Source of the DNA: Pleodorina starrii
Taxonomy: Eukaryota; Chlorophyta; Chlorophyceae; Chlamydomonadales; Volvocaceae
NCBI GenBank assembly: GCA_030267565.1
Contig: BRXU01000001.1
Location: 8,190,001-8,254,000 of the forward strand
Reading direction: 5' to 3'
Length of the DNA stretch: 64,000 nt
The notes under the pieces were generated by a model. That model had not been told where the DNA came from, did no database searches, and was given only the letters and a program-made list of their open reading frames with translations. Every line of letters starts with the position of its first letter. The stretch's first letter is position 1. Positions 23,701-34,000 of this stretch are shown here, piece by piece. The position numbers and the translations under genes were made by a program.

Positions 23701-24084
23701 GGCCTGTTATTTGGAATCTTAAGTTATCCTGTATTGAGTTCTCGGGCGGGCTGTCGGATGCACTTGCAAAATGTACTTTTGCGCAAGGAAATTGCGTGAC
23801 CGACCTATCACGAAAACGCTCGTTCCCTTGTAAGCCGCCTGGGCGACCGCCTTCCGCAGCGCAATGGTGCCGACGGAGAGGGGAGAGCTGCCAGCGGGCG
23901 AAGCAGCGGGGGCAACAGCGACCTCAGCTTGCACGCGGACAGATGGCCTCCTGCTGCCTGCGACGAGCCTCGCCGGTCCACGCGTAGCGACTCCACGACG
24001 AGCACTGGTGGCCATGGCTTTTTGCTGGCTGCAGCGACGCTGCGCAGCAGCGCGCTGCGCCTGGCGCTGCGCGAGGAGCTGCAT
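14762..24084 (-). CDS. Plastid-type NAD(P)-binding-fold protein resembling pTAC16, with tandem C-terminal FFGFGTAK repeats; 16 exons
   Basis: Exons: 24084-23805, 23575-23507, 22862-22718, 21203-21143, 20927-20718, 20171-20031, 19751-19689, 19279-19229, 18954-18790, 18446-18180, 17914-17813, 17333-17232, 16923-16822, 16380-16091, 15645-15421, 14882-14762; all in phase, 797 aa. The Arg/Ala/Ser-rich N-terminus ending near VRVQA fits a chloroplast transit peptide. Residues about 88-320 look like a degenerate Rossmann domain: FVIGGQGQLSIRVVRDLL, AKVVVVDGDV, SQLVLVS, then a GLVFEV strand. The order and the long disordered tail resemble plant pTAC16 (a thylakoid/nucleoid-associated protein) more than TIC62, but this is from memory. 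Residues about 396-683 hold six copies of a Lys/Glu-rich linker followed by GSGFF(G/S)FGTAK. The tail is Ser/Thr/Pro/Arg-rich and ends in a Gln/Lys-rich helix. Function is unknown; membrane or nucleoid attachment is possible. Confidence 0.8.
16091..18446 (-). repeat. Tandemly duplicated exons encoding a 34-residue FFSFGTAK repeat
   Basis: Three consecutive exons (17914-17813, 17333-17232, 16923-16822) are each exactly 102 nt, phase 0 at both ends. They encode nearly the same 34 residues: VAVKK, then a Pro/Lys/Glu linker, then PKKVGSGFFSFGTAK. The flanking exons 18446-18180 (two diverged copies) and 16380-16091 (one copy plus a degenerate one) carry the same motif. Exons 20927-20718 (GTGFFGLFGGGAK) and 18954-18790 (ALGLFGLGT) hold more distant versions. 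Confidence 0.9.
20510..20712. repeat. Polypyrimidine (CCCT/CCTTC) microsatellite in an intron
   Basis: About 200 bp of almost pure C/T on the plus strand, with CCCT and CTCCCT units. It sits in the intron between exons 5 and 6 of the pTAC16-like gene, next to the donor at 20717. Confidence 0.9.
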
Positions 24085-24106
24085 CTTGGCAACGAAATGG
24101 CAGGCC

Positions 24107-24116
24107 GATATATAAT
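24107..24116 (-). promoter_or_regulatory. TATA-like element upstream of the pTAC16-like gene
   Basis: Read on the minus strand, GATTATATATCGG lies 25-30 bp before the first ATG (24084). If it is a real TATA box, transcription would begin close to or after that ATG. Translation might then start at the in-frame ATG at 24015 (MATSARRGVATRG...), which is also a good transit-peptide start. Confidence 0.4.
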
Positions 24117-25693
24117 CCCACTAGGGCCTGTTGCGATCAACATGCAGCGCAATTTTAGGGGGGCTTTCCGGCACAGAATGGCAGGGTCGACCCTTGGGCT
24201 GTACGGCCAAACCAAGATCGACCTGAGGTCGACTAGAAACCTTTCGCAAGCACTATCCGTCTCGTTACAAAATTCAATAACAATGTTGTCGCAAGTATGT
24301 TGAAGGAACATAAATAGAACACTGGTCTGTACGCTGCTCTGCTTGTTCTCCACCCGCCAATATCCGCGTCCAATGGTCCACTGGCCTCGAATTTTTTTGA
24401 TATTACCGCATATGCATTTAAATAGATCATATATGCCAATCAGTCCGTTGCCGGAGAGATCTAACCCTAACATTCTGACCGCAGCTCTGTTGATGACCTA
24501 GCGTCGACCAAGCGTCGACCATCCGCTCGGGCCTTCTCTTCCCGGCGCGCACATTTCCTGTCTATCTCGTGTTAAGGGGAGAAAGAGGACATGCTTGGGA
24601 ACAAACGGGGGACTCGCACAGCAACGGGGCTGGTATGTGGGTCCGTTGTATGCCGACAGCGCCAACGGGCAGCCTTGGGTTACCGGCCTTCGCAGATCCC
24701 TCGCTGCCATGCTTCTGCATCTGGCAAGGTCTGAGCAGGCATCAGCACGCAGTGCTGCATTCCTGCGAATCTCTCTCTGGGCTGTGGGTCGGCGCCTCCG
24801 TACCTCGCGTGCAACTTGCCGTACATGGCTCCAGAACCACGGGCACGTTCGGCATAAGCTAAAGCAGGTGGCAAAAGAGATCTCCGCCTTTGCTTACACT
24901 AATCACCTAACGAAGGCCCCCTTCGTTTGAAGCCGAAGGATGCGTGACTCACATGGGAACGACACAGTACCCGTTGCGGCCGGTGCCGCCCGCGGGCGGC
25001 GGCGCAGGGGGGGTGTTATCCACGTGTAGGCCGGAGCCCTATGAGGGGGTTGGGGTGCGGCATGGGCGGCACTGCCGCCACAACACCCACACGCACAGCC
25101 TTCCCGCCTCCTCACAAGCACCTGGCCACCTGCATCCGTCACGACGGAGGGACGTTAATTGAGCCCCCCCAACGCAGCGGCCACAAGCAGCGGCCACAAG
25201 CAGCGGCGCCCCAAGCACAAACACACAAATCCGCCCACCAGAGTCCACCAGGGTCCACCAGAGAACCTTGCCGTGAATTCCGCGTTTCCGCCCGCCCAGC
25301 CGTAAGCCCATAGCCGCCGCGGCCTTGGTACATGGCAGGACCCGGGTGATTTCCTGCACTGCCTGGGTGTTGTGGTTGCCATTCTGTCAGCCTTGGAGCA
25401 AAGCCAACCCTCAAAAACAACGCAAAAACGCAACTCCTGATCCCCTCTTGAGACACGTCCTACCTCCCAGAGCAAGGCAAAGTCACGAGCGCGGCAATGA
25501 TGCCGACCCGATAGATAAGTGCGCCAGATTGTCCGTCCTCCTGGCAAGAATCCTGCACTACCGTATTTCCAGCAGTACGGTACCGTACCCAGCTTTATGC
25601 CCTTCGCCCAACAAAGCAAAGATGGAAAAACGCAGCAAGAGAAATTTTTTTACGATACCGACGAAAATTTTCAGACTCGAGCCGAGTTCGGAG

Positions 25694-25698
25694 TTACA
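25694..25698 (-). terminator. Candidate TGTAA polyadenylation signal (AK6)
   Basis: TTACA on the plus strand reads TGTAA on the minus strand, about 840 nt past the AK6 stop. It is inferred from the motif alone. Confidence 0.35.
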
Positions 25699-26535
25699 AA
25701 TAACGGGTGAAGAAGCCGAAAACGGACAAAAAAGAAAACCCACGCGGCAGCAGCAGCAGCAGCGGCAGCAGGAGGATCGGCCTCTCAAAACCAACGCACT
25801 GTCTGTCGGTGGCCCCCGAGGAGACTCTCTGTACAGCCCGGGGAGGGGCGCCTGACATGGCATCTTCCGTAACTCGACGATGTACGGCGACCCCCGCCCG
25901 CCTGCCTGCCTGCCACCTTCCCACCGATGAGAAAAAAACAACAACACCAACCTCCAAGGCAGCAACCAGCAGACACCTCGACACCAGCAGACACCTCGCT
26001 TCACAGCGCAACCTTCACAACGCCGCAAAGCACGATGAGGCTACGATTGACGTGGCAGCAGCAGCGTCAGCAGCCGCGTCACCAGCCGACTACCACAATA
26101 GGAGACCCGACCGTGCGGTTCTGCGCTGCCCCACTCAAACCGCAGGGCGGCAACCGCCAACCCCCAACCAACCGCCCCCAACCGCCAACCAACACCACCC
26201 AAAAAAACTCGTAACGCCAATCTTGTAACGCCAGCATCATCCAGCACCAACGACAAGTCCAACAACCCCCACCCCAACTTGAACCCCAACTTGACCCCCC
26301 CGCCCCCGGAGGACCCGAGCAGGACTTCGGCTGCTCGCTACGAGTCTCCTGCAGCAGCAGCAGCCCCACCACCACCACCACCACCAACGCAACGCAACGC
26401 AGAACCGCCAAAGCAACCCAAACCCGCGCCCTGCCCCTCCCTCTCCCCCTCCTCCTCCTCCTGGCGCCCTTCCTCTTTCGCTTTGCCATTACTTCTGTAG
26501 CCTCCCTCCCTTCATCCCCCTCCTCCTCTTCCCCC

Positions 26536-28877
26536 TCACCGCTGCTGCTGCTGCTGCTGCGCCGCTGCCCCCGCTATCATGCCCCGCACCCAGCCCGCAA
26601 TGGTGGCAACATTCCGCTCCAAGTCGTCCGTGTTGTCGTTGGGGAGCGGCTTGACGATCTCGGGCCTGCGGTACAGAGCACGGAGTACGGAGCATGGAGC
26701 ATGTCTACAAAGTACAACACAGCAAGGCCCACGCACGCACGAGTCGCAAAGGCAGCAAACAAACAAGGAAAGCGTAAGAGTAAGTACACGCCGCTTTCCT
26801 GTGGTAGTCTGTCCCCATTCCAATTTATAATTAGAAGGATCCAGCCCAGCCCAGCCCAGCCCCGCCCGCAGGACCCCCTCCCGTAACCCCCCGCAGCCCC
26901 CTAGCTCCCGTACCCCCCCCCCCGCAGCCTCACCTGTAGCTCTCGGACGCCTCCTCCATGACCACCATCATGATCTCGCACTGCACGTTCTCGTTGACCT
27001 TCTTCTGGGAGTAGCCGCTGCGGACAGCCAACAAGTGGGGGTGAGGGACTGAGGGTGAGGGTTCCGGGGGAGCTTGGCTTGGCGTGGCGTGGCGTGGCGA
27101 ACGAGTCCGAACTCCCACGCGTGCGCGGAGCCGCGGACCGCTCCGAGCGCCAAAAAGCGAAGACTCGTGCGCCTGCCTTTTTCTGGCATGCATTGGTTTG
27201 GGAGCATACGAGAGCGAGGAGAGCGAGGAGAGCGAGGAGAGCGAGGAGAGCGAGGAGAGCGAGGAGAGCGAGGAGAGCGAGGCTCAAGTGGCAATGGAAG
27301 CACACTTAACCAAAACCCTAAAACCTTAACCAAAACCCTAAAACCGGTCAACAAAGGCCGCCCTCACGCAAGGGTGCCCTGGGAGTCTGTGGCAGCGGGG
27401 GCGGGGGAGACGGGGGAGACGGGGGAGACGGGGGAGACGGCGGACAGCACACCTAGCTTGGCGGGCCGCCCCTCCCTCCCTTTCCCCCCGGGGGAGCGGG
27501 GAGCGGGGCCGCTGCTCACCGCTTCTGTAACCTGTCGTACAGCTCCGTGTTGTTCGCTTGCAGGACCACCACCAAATCGAACCAGCTGCGGGCCGCGGAC
27601 GGAGAGGGGGGTTTAGGGTGTAGGGTTTTAGGGTTTAGGGTTGGTGTGCGGCAGAAGTGGTGTACGGCAGGTACGGAGCGGCAGGTTGGCACAGGACGAG
27701 CGAGCGGAAGGGGGACAGCAGGAGGGGCCAGGTGTTGGTTTCACGCCAGCGGGCAGCGAGCAGCCGTGTGCCGACCGCGGGCGGACGCGGATTCTTTCTG
27801 TCGTACTCCTACTGTTTTTGTGTACAGTACGACACGTGTCGTACACGTACATACCGCTCCGGGAAGAAGTCGCAGCCGTGGTGGTCCACGATGTTGCCGC
27901 CGTCGCCCATCACGTCCTCCATCGCATCCACCACCTGTGGTTGGCACCAGGGCCGGGTGGCAGCCGGTGACAGAGCCGTGGTGGTTGGCACCAGGGCCGG
28001 GTGGCAGCGGGAGAGCCGTTTTCAACTTGTTTTGGGGCCTCTGGCCTCTGGCCCTGCCCTCCACTCGTTAACTCGTTCAGGGTAGGAGGCACCGGCAGGC
28101 TCCAGGGGTGGGTGGCACCCCAGGGTGGCTGCTCGCTGGTTTCAGGGCGGGTGGCACCTGGCACTGGCAGGCTCTGCGATCATGGGCCTGAGCTGTTATT
28201 ACACGTGTATGAAGTGAGGCAAAGTAATATGAGGTGAGGTGAGGTAGGGGTGGCGATCGGCCCGAAGTGAGAGTCCATCAAAGGGGGTTTGGCGAGCGGC
28301 TGCTGTCGGCTCCCGACCCGTGGTTCACAGGGAGCGGGTCACGGGGCACAGACGTTGACGAGGCAGGGCGGCGTCACGCCATGAAGGTTTGCGCGGGTGA
28401 AGATATTCTGAAGTGCGTTCAGGGCGCCGCTTCGGAGGGGTGATGTGCCGGCCGCTTACGTGCCGGCCGGAACGCGGAAGGCCTACAGGGGAGCGGCCCG
28501 AGAGTCCGACGGAGCAGCGAGCAGTTCTTGGGCGCAAGCTACTTGAGGACAGAATGTGGAATGCACACCCTTGGATTGCTTTTACATTATAACACAATAA
28601 TGGGCTTTGGTAGGGGCGGCGCGGCGGCGCGGCACGGTTGCGAGCGGCCCATTTCCCAGCGGACCAGCCGACTTTCCGGTTGCCAACGCACCTTATCTTC
28701 ATCCAGGTCGTAGCATTCAAATTCTTGGTTCCATCCCGAGTGAAGTCCCTTCTCTCGGACCCACTCGCCCACATTTATGTGCCGGAAGCCCAGCTCCTGC
28801 GCCACCAGCTCCGCCGTCGTCGTCTTTCCGGTGCCAGGCGTTCCTGTGATTAGAATGTTTGGCCTAGAGCGGCTCAT
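26536..28877 (-). CDS. AK6: Adenylate kinase isoenzyme 6 (AK6/hCINAP/Fap7 family), 5 exons
   Basis: A nuclear or cytoplasmic NMP kinase/ATPase of the Fap7 family, which acts in late 40S ribosome maturation. Exons: 28877-28692, 27934-27855, 27585-27520, 27017-26934, 26665-26536; phases agree (181 aa, close to the family's ~172-180). The Walker A loop GTPGTGKTT is at residues 12-20. Other family features are [17 protein letters not shown], the core [19 protein letters not shown], the [23 protein letters not shown] block and the C-terminal [13 protein letters not shown]. The start is the ATG directly before [11 protein letters not shown]; the open frame extends upstream without ATG conservation. 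A short poly-Gln run precedes the stop. The introns carry many tandem repeats. Confidence 0.93.
27211..27282. repeat. 9-bp tandem array (GAGCGAGGA)n in AK6 intron 3
   Basis: About eight near-perfect copies of GAGCGAGGA. A second short array of GGGGGAGAC units follows at about 27402-27440 in the same intron. Confidence 0.9.
27309..27345. repeat. Telomere-like CCCTAAAA scraps in AK6 intron 3
   Basis: The plus strand shows AAAACCCTAAAACC twice, separated by TTAACC. This matches the complement of the Chlamydomonas telomere unit TTTTAGGG. A second patch in the opposite orientation (GGGTTTTAGGGTTTAGGG) lies at about 27611-27643, beyond exon 3. Confidence 0.75.
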
Positions 28878-31078
28878 ACTGCACCAAGTAGATATTTGCT
28901 GTTTCCGGCGTGAGGTGGCAGGCCGCAAGGCTTGGCAAAATCTTCGCTAGCAGATATTTTTGGTCTTGATTATGTATCGCAAAAAGCCTTTGTGCGAAAA
29001 ATATATTATATGTGCGATGGCATATTCACAAAGAGTGTGTCGACATTGCACGGCGGCAGTAGCTGCACGACCACCGCACCAGTAGCCGGAGTACACGTCA
29101 AGCACGGTTGCTGCAATCCGATAACTCTCGACTCTCAAACAGAAAGCGACCGTTCCACCTAAAGCGACTATTCTCTGCTTAAGGTTGGCCGTTCCGATGG
29201 CCGTGCCGCTTCAAGGTGTCGCACGTGAATTTACCATCGGTCCATCGCCCTGCCGCCGCGCCCCGCCCTGCCACCGGGCTCCGGCAGGCAAAGCGCCACG
29301 CGCCCTCTTTCCCTCGCTGCCCCTCAACTGCCAACGCCTCCGCCAACGCACTTCCCCGCCACCTAGAACCTAGCCATTGCCGCCACCCCAGCCAGAGCGC
29401 CACGCCGTCAAAAGAGGCTGGGGTCCTGGTGGGTGGTCACGGCAAACCACCCACGTGGAGTAGCCGACCCCACGTGGCCGTAATAAAAAGAGTTGGCCGG
29501 GAATGCGGGAAGGCCGACCCGCCCGCCGTGTGCACCCGAGGGGGGCGCGGCGCCCCCGCAAACCAAACCCGGCTGAACTGGGTGCCCGCGCCGGCCGCCA
29601 GGACCTGTGCCCCCTTCTGCCCGGCGCCCCCCGCCCCCGTCTGTCAGGGCGCTCGTGCCTTTGCTGTACAGCCACACGTGTGCTCGCAGGTACTCGTTAT
29701 TTCTTGTCCGTGTGGGTTTTAGGGTCCACAGCGGCGGCGACGCGGTCGCGGTTCTTCCGGTATCGTAAGTACGGCAAAAGGTAACAGGTCGTTTTGCACA
29801 ACTTCTGCAACTCCTGCCGGGTGTCCAGATTCGCTCTGGGTCGCCTCCGGTCCGCCTCCGGTCCACCGCTACGGTGTTTATATTAGGGTGCCTATCCGTC
29901 TTCTTAAATGTTTCCTGCCCCCCTCCTGCCCGTCCGGCCGGCGGGCACACAAAAAACACGGGCCAGGACGTTGCCGCCCTTCCTTCCATGTACTGAACAC
30001 GAGTGGCCACTCGAGCGGCGGCCCGTCCCGCGGGGGGTCTCCCCCTGCCCTGCCGATCCTTGACATTCCGATCCTTGACATTCCGATTCTTGACATTCCG
30101 ATTCTTGACATGCCGATCCAGGCCAACAAAACCACCAACAACAGCAGCAATAACAGCAGCAGCAGCAGCAACAACAACAACGACACACACACACACACAA
30201 AGTTCCACACACACACACCATCCATCCATCTATCCATCTATCCATGCATCCATCCATCCACGCTCTCCGCCTCGCGGGTTGTACCGGTACTTCCCCGCGG
30301 GTGACTTCGCTGCCTTATGTTCTGTGTGTCAACAAGCACTGTTTTCCGAGCGCGGACCCCCGGCCCTTCCGTACACCTCTCTGTTCACGCAGTGCGTGTC
30401 CGTGTATACATTCCACTTCGAAACGTCGACGCCGTACAGCCCCAGTCACTGCCAGGGTCACTGCACACTAAACCCTAGATCGCGGGTCCAAACCCCTCCC
30501 CCCAGATCGCCGTACAGATCACCGTAAAGACAACATCGCGCCGGCCGTTCGCTGACTTGCATGCACTGTTGCACTCCCGAGGCTCCCGAGAGGAACAAAA
30601 CCCCTAAAACCCTAAAACCCTTTCCTAGCAAGTGCGCCCATTCCCCATCCAACCCACCCACCCACCCCACGGCGCTCCCCCCTCCTCCCTCCTCCCCGCG
30701 CTCCCCCGTACCACAACCCGGCACGCCATCCCGAAGGCGAAACATGATCACCACCGCAACACACAAAAGCACGGCAACTGCAGTGCAGTGCACGGCCAAC
30801 TGTAATAACAACCACACACAAAAACAAACGGCAAGTGCAGCGCAAAGTGGTTGACGGAACGTCATCGGGCCATACGTCCATTGCCTCGTGCCCGGTGCAG
30901 GTCCCTGCCTGCCTGCCTGACGAGTGGATCACTTTGGGACACTCTCCGCGTCATTTGTCATTCCCTGGGCGACGCGTCCGTCCACCAGCGCAACCCAGTG
31001 CTTCCCACATCCCCCATCCCCGACCAACCCACCCACCCAACAATAATGCTACAAATCACAGCCGCCCCCCTCAACCCC
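28878..31078. other. Intergenic: AK6 promoter and transporter 3' region
   Basis: 28920-29180 is relatively AT-rich and is the likely AK6 promoter. An ATG at 29197 opens about 58 codons of Pro/Arg-rich sequence to 29373 with no supporting exons. A four-copy tandem of TTGACATTCCGAT(C/T)C is at 30058-30116. CA and CAT microsatellites are at 30180-30260. Telomere-like CCCTAAAACCCTAAAACCC is at about 30603-30621. No poly(A) signal for the transporter was found. Confidence 0.4.
30058..30116. repeat. Four-copy tandem of a 15-bp unit
   Basis: TTGACATTCCGAT(C/T)C is repeated four times with single-base changes, in the region between AK6 and the transporter. Confidence 0.8.
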
Positions 31079-34000
31079 CTACCCGGAGCCCGCCGGCCCG
31101 CCAGCCGCGTGTTCCCCGCCCGCGCCGGGCAGCAGCAGCGCCGCCGCGCCCGCCCCGCCCCCGCCCCCGCCGGCTTTTCTCCCCTCCCTATCCTTGTCCT
31201 TCTCCTTGTCCTTCTCGACCCCCACCGGCTTCTTGCCAGTCCGCTGCAGTGCGTACAGAGCCACCGCCACCAGCGCCCCTCCCGCCAGGTACTTCCAGCT
31301 CATGGGCTTGGGGAACACCACAAAAGACAGGATGACCTGGCAGACCTGGTGGCGACAACGGAGGGGAGGGGCGGGGAGTTTGAAGAGTGAAATTTTTGCA
31401 TCATGGATGAAGCACGAATGAGGGGCGGGGAGGGGAGCGGAGCGGAGCGGAGTGACCTCGAGGGTACCAGATAAGCGCGAGACCAGACCACACATCCGCG
31501 AGCGAGCCGGGCAGGCAATCGCCAAATCAGGCAACTTGCGAGATCAGGCAACCGCCAGATCAGGCAACTGCAAAGTAGGCAATTCCCAGGTCAGGCAGCC
31601 CCGAAGCGCGGACCAGGCAGCCCCGGAGCGCAACACCCACCCTCACCGGAACACTCCCACCCGCACCCTCACCCGCCCTCCACCCACCGTGCAATGGGGG
31701 AAGTGAAGGTCAAAGGGTGCATGGCCCGCACCCGCCCTCCACAAGCCCGCACCTTCCCTCCTACCCCCCGCCCCCAACCCTACCCTGCCCTACCCCACCT
31801 CCCCCAACACACACCCCCACCCCCTCCCAACCTCCCTCTCTCCCTCACCTTTCTCATGGACTTGACCACCTCTGTGTTCGTGGCTCCAAAGTGCTTAATG
31901 AGCAGCAGCACCAGACACACCGTCACATAACCCAGCATGGAGAAGGCGCAGATGGTGGGGACTGTCTCCCGGTGGAGGGACGAGTGGGCCAGAGCAGACT
32001 GGAGCTCACCTGGCGGGTGTTTGGGGGGGTGTTTGGGGGGGTTGGGGTTGGGGGGGTGGGGTTTGAGGGTCAGGGAGTGATATGCTCCTTTATATAAAAC
32101 AATGATGAGTCACTGCGTGACGTTGTTGAGCAAGCTGCTGCGGCCGCTGAACCCCCGCTGAACCCCCCCACGCACCCACGCACCCCACCCCACCCCACGC
32201 CTCCCTCCACGCACGCACGCACCCGTGACGCACAGCACCAGAAATGACTCCGCCGCCGCAAAGAGGGACAGATAGGTCATCACCTCAGCGTGGCTAGCCG
32301 GGGTGCGGATGCGGAAGAATTGCCGCTCCTCAAGATTGGCAGTCAGCGCATCGCACAGCTGCGTGGGTGGGGGTGAGAGAGATGGGAGAGAAATGGGAGG
32401 GAGAGAGATGGGAGGGAGAGAGATGGGAGGGAGAGAGAGATGGGAGGGAGAGAGAAGGAAGAGGAGGGGATGTCTTGAGTGCACTGCAAGGTTGGTTTTG
32501 GTTGTCCGGTCAGTCAGTCAGATAGCAATTATGCACGGCACCTTCCCCCGCTCCTCTCCTCGCCTCGCCTCGCCTCATCGAACCCCGGAGAAGCCCTCAC
32601 AAGCGCCCGCCTGCCTACACACACGCCCACCCACCCACACGCCCACCCACGCGCCCGCATTATCTACACCCGCACCCACGCGCACACACACACCCAGGCA
32701 CCCACGCCCGCCCACACACGCAGCCCCCCACACGCAGCCCCCCCCCCCCACCCACCCACCAGCGCAATCGCGATGAGGCCCACTCCCATTCCACTGAAGT
32801 TGGGCGCCCCCTCCGCATCCCCCGCCGTGAACAGGCTGATGCCCACCACCAGTAGCGCACCGGCGCCGTACTGTACGGCGCTGTAGCGCTGACCCACCAC
32901 CAGGCTGTCGGGGGCCCAGGGGCAAGGGGAAGCGGGGTTGGGAGAGCGGGGTTGGGAGAGCGGGGTAGGGAGAGCGGGGTTGGGAGAGCGGGGTTGGGAG
33001 AGCGGGGTAGGGAGAGCGGGGTAGGGAGAGCGGGGTTGGGAGAGCGGGGTAGGGAGAGCGGGGTTGGGAGAGCGGGGTAGGGTGAGCGGAAGCGGGGGCG
33101 GTTGGTGTTTGGCGGGACAGGGCCAGCGGCGGCGCCGGGGTTGAGGTCAAGTAAGGCAGTCCGAGTCCAGACAACCCTGAGTCCTCAACGCCCTGCTTCC
33201 CTTCCCTTCCCTTGCTTCCACCTCAGCGCCTCAGCGCCTCAGCACCTCGGGACACGGAGGCAGCAGCCAACCACGCACACTTCCCCAGCGGCGGCGGCGG
33301 CGGCCGCTGGATTGCGGGGCCTCCGCAACCCTCCGCCCCTCCGCCTTCCCCCCCTCCTCGTCTGGCACCAGCAACACGCCCCCTTCATACACCGACCATG
33401 ACGTCATCTTCTCAATCCCCAGTAAACGCCATCACCCCTCACCCGCCCACCCCGCCCCCGCTCCCCATCCGCCGCCGCCGCTGTCCCTAATCCCCGACCC
33501 CCCATCCCGCAGCCCCGGCCCCCCAGCCCCGGCCCCCCAGCCCCCCGGCTGACCGCACCTCCTGAATGCCATCACGGGGATAACGCGACATGACTTGAAC
33601 ACGATGCGGGTGGTGTAGTTGAGGTAGTTGAGTGCCCAGTTGGTGAAGTAGGCGCCGCCCATAGCCAGAATGGAGATGAGCGCATAGTCCTGTCGGGGGG
33701 GGGGGGTCGGGTGGGGGGGCAAGAGGGGAGACACACATGAGGGGTAGGGGGGAGGGAGAGGAAGAGGCGCTCTCATTCCCGCATCCGTTCAGCTCCGAGC
33801 GCCCCCGAGCCCGGGCCCGCCATCGGTTCAACCCGCCAGGGGCACCGTCGGCGCCGCTGCCTCCTCCGCCGCCGCTTCCTCCTCCGCCGCCGCTGCCTCC
33901 TCCTCCGCCGCCGCCGCCGCCGCTTCCTCCTCCGCCGCCGCTGCCTCCTCCTCCTCCTCCGCCGCCGCTGCTTCCTCCGCCGCCACCGCTGCCTCCTCCT

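Larger units (their letters stand above)
24085..26535. other. Intergenic: pTAC16-like promoter side and AK6 3' region
   Basis: No gene is supported. 24100-24480 is relatively AT-rich and probably regulatory. A plus-strand open frame of about 110 codons at 24595-24930 begins only at TTG and has no recognisable domain. TTACA at 25694-25698 (TGTAA on the minus strand) is a candidate poly(A) signal for AK6, giving a 3' UTR of about 840 nt. CAG-repeat runs occur at 25747-25772. Confidence 0.4.

Noticed and set aside
24595..24930. Plus-strand open frame of about 110 codons
   Set aside because: It begins at TTG and reads as compositional noise; no acceptor or donor joins it to anything.
27211..27440. 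Possible CRISPR-like array of short repeats
   Set aside because: Units are 9 bp, contiguous and without spacers: a simple tandem repeat in a eukaryotic intron.
29185..29722. Possible Pro/Arg-rich gene start and a following Cys/Pro frame
   Set aside because: The ATG at 29197 gives only about 58 codons of biased composition, and no downstream exon in phase could be supported.
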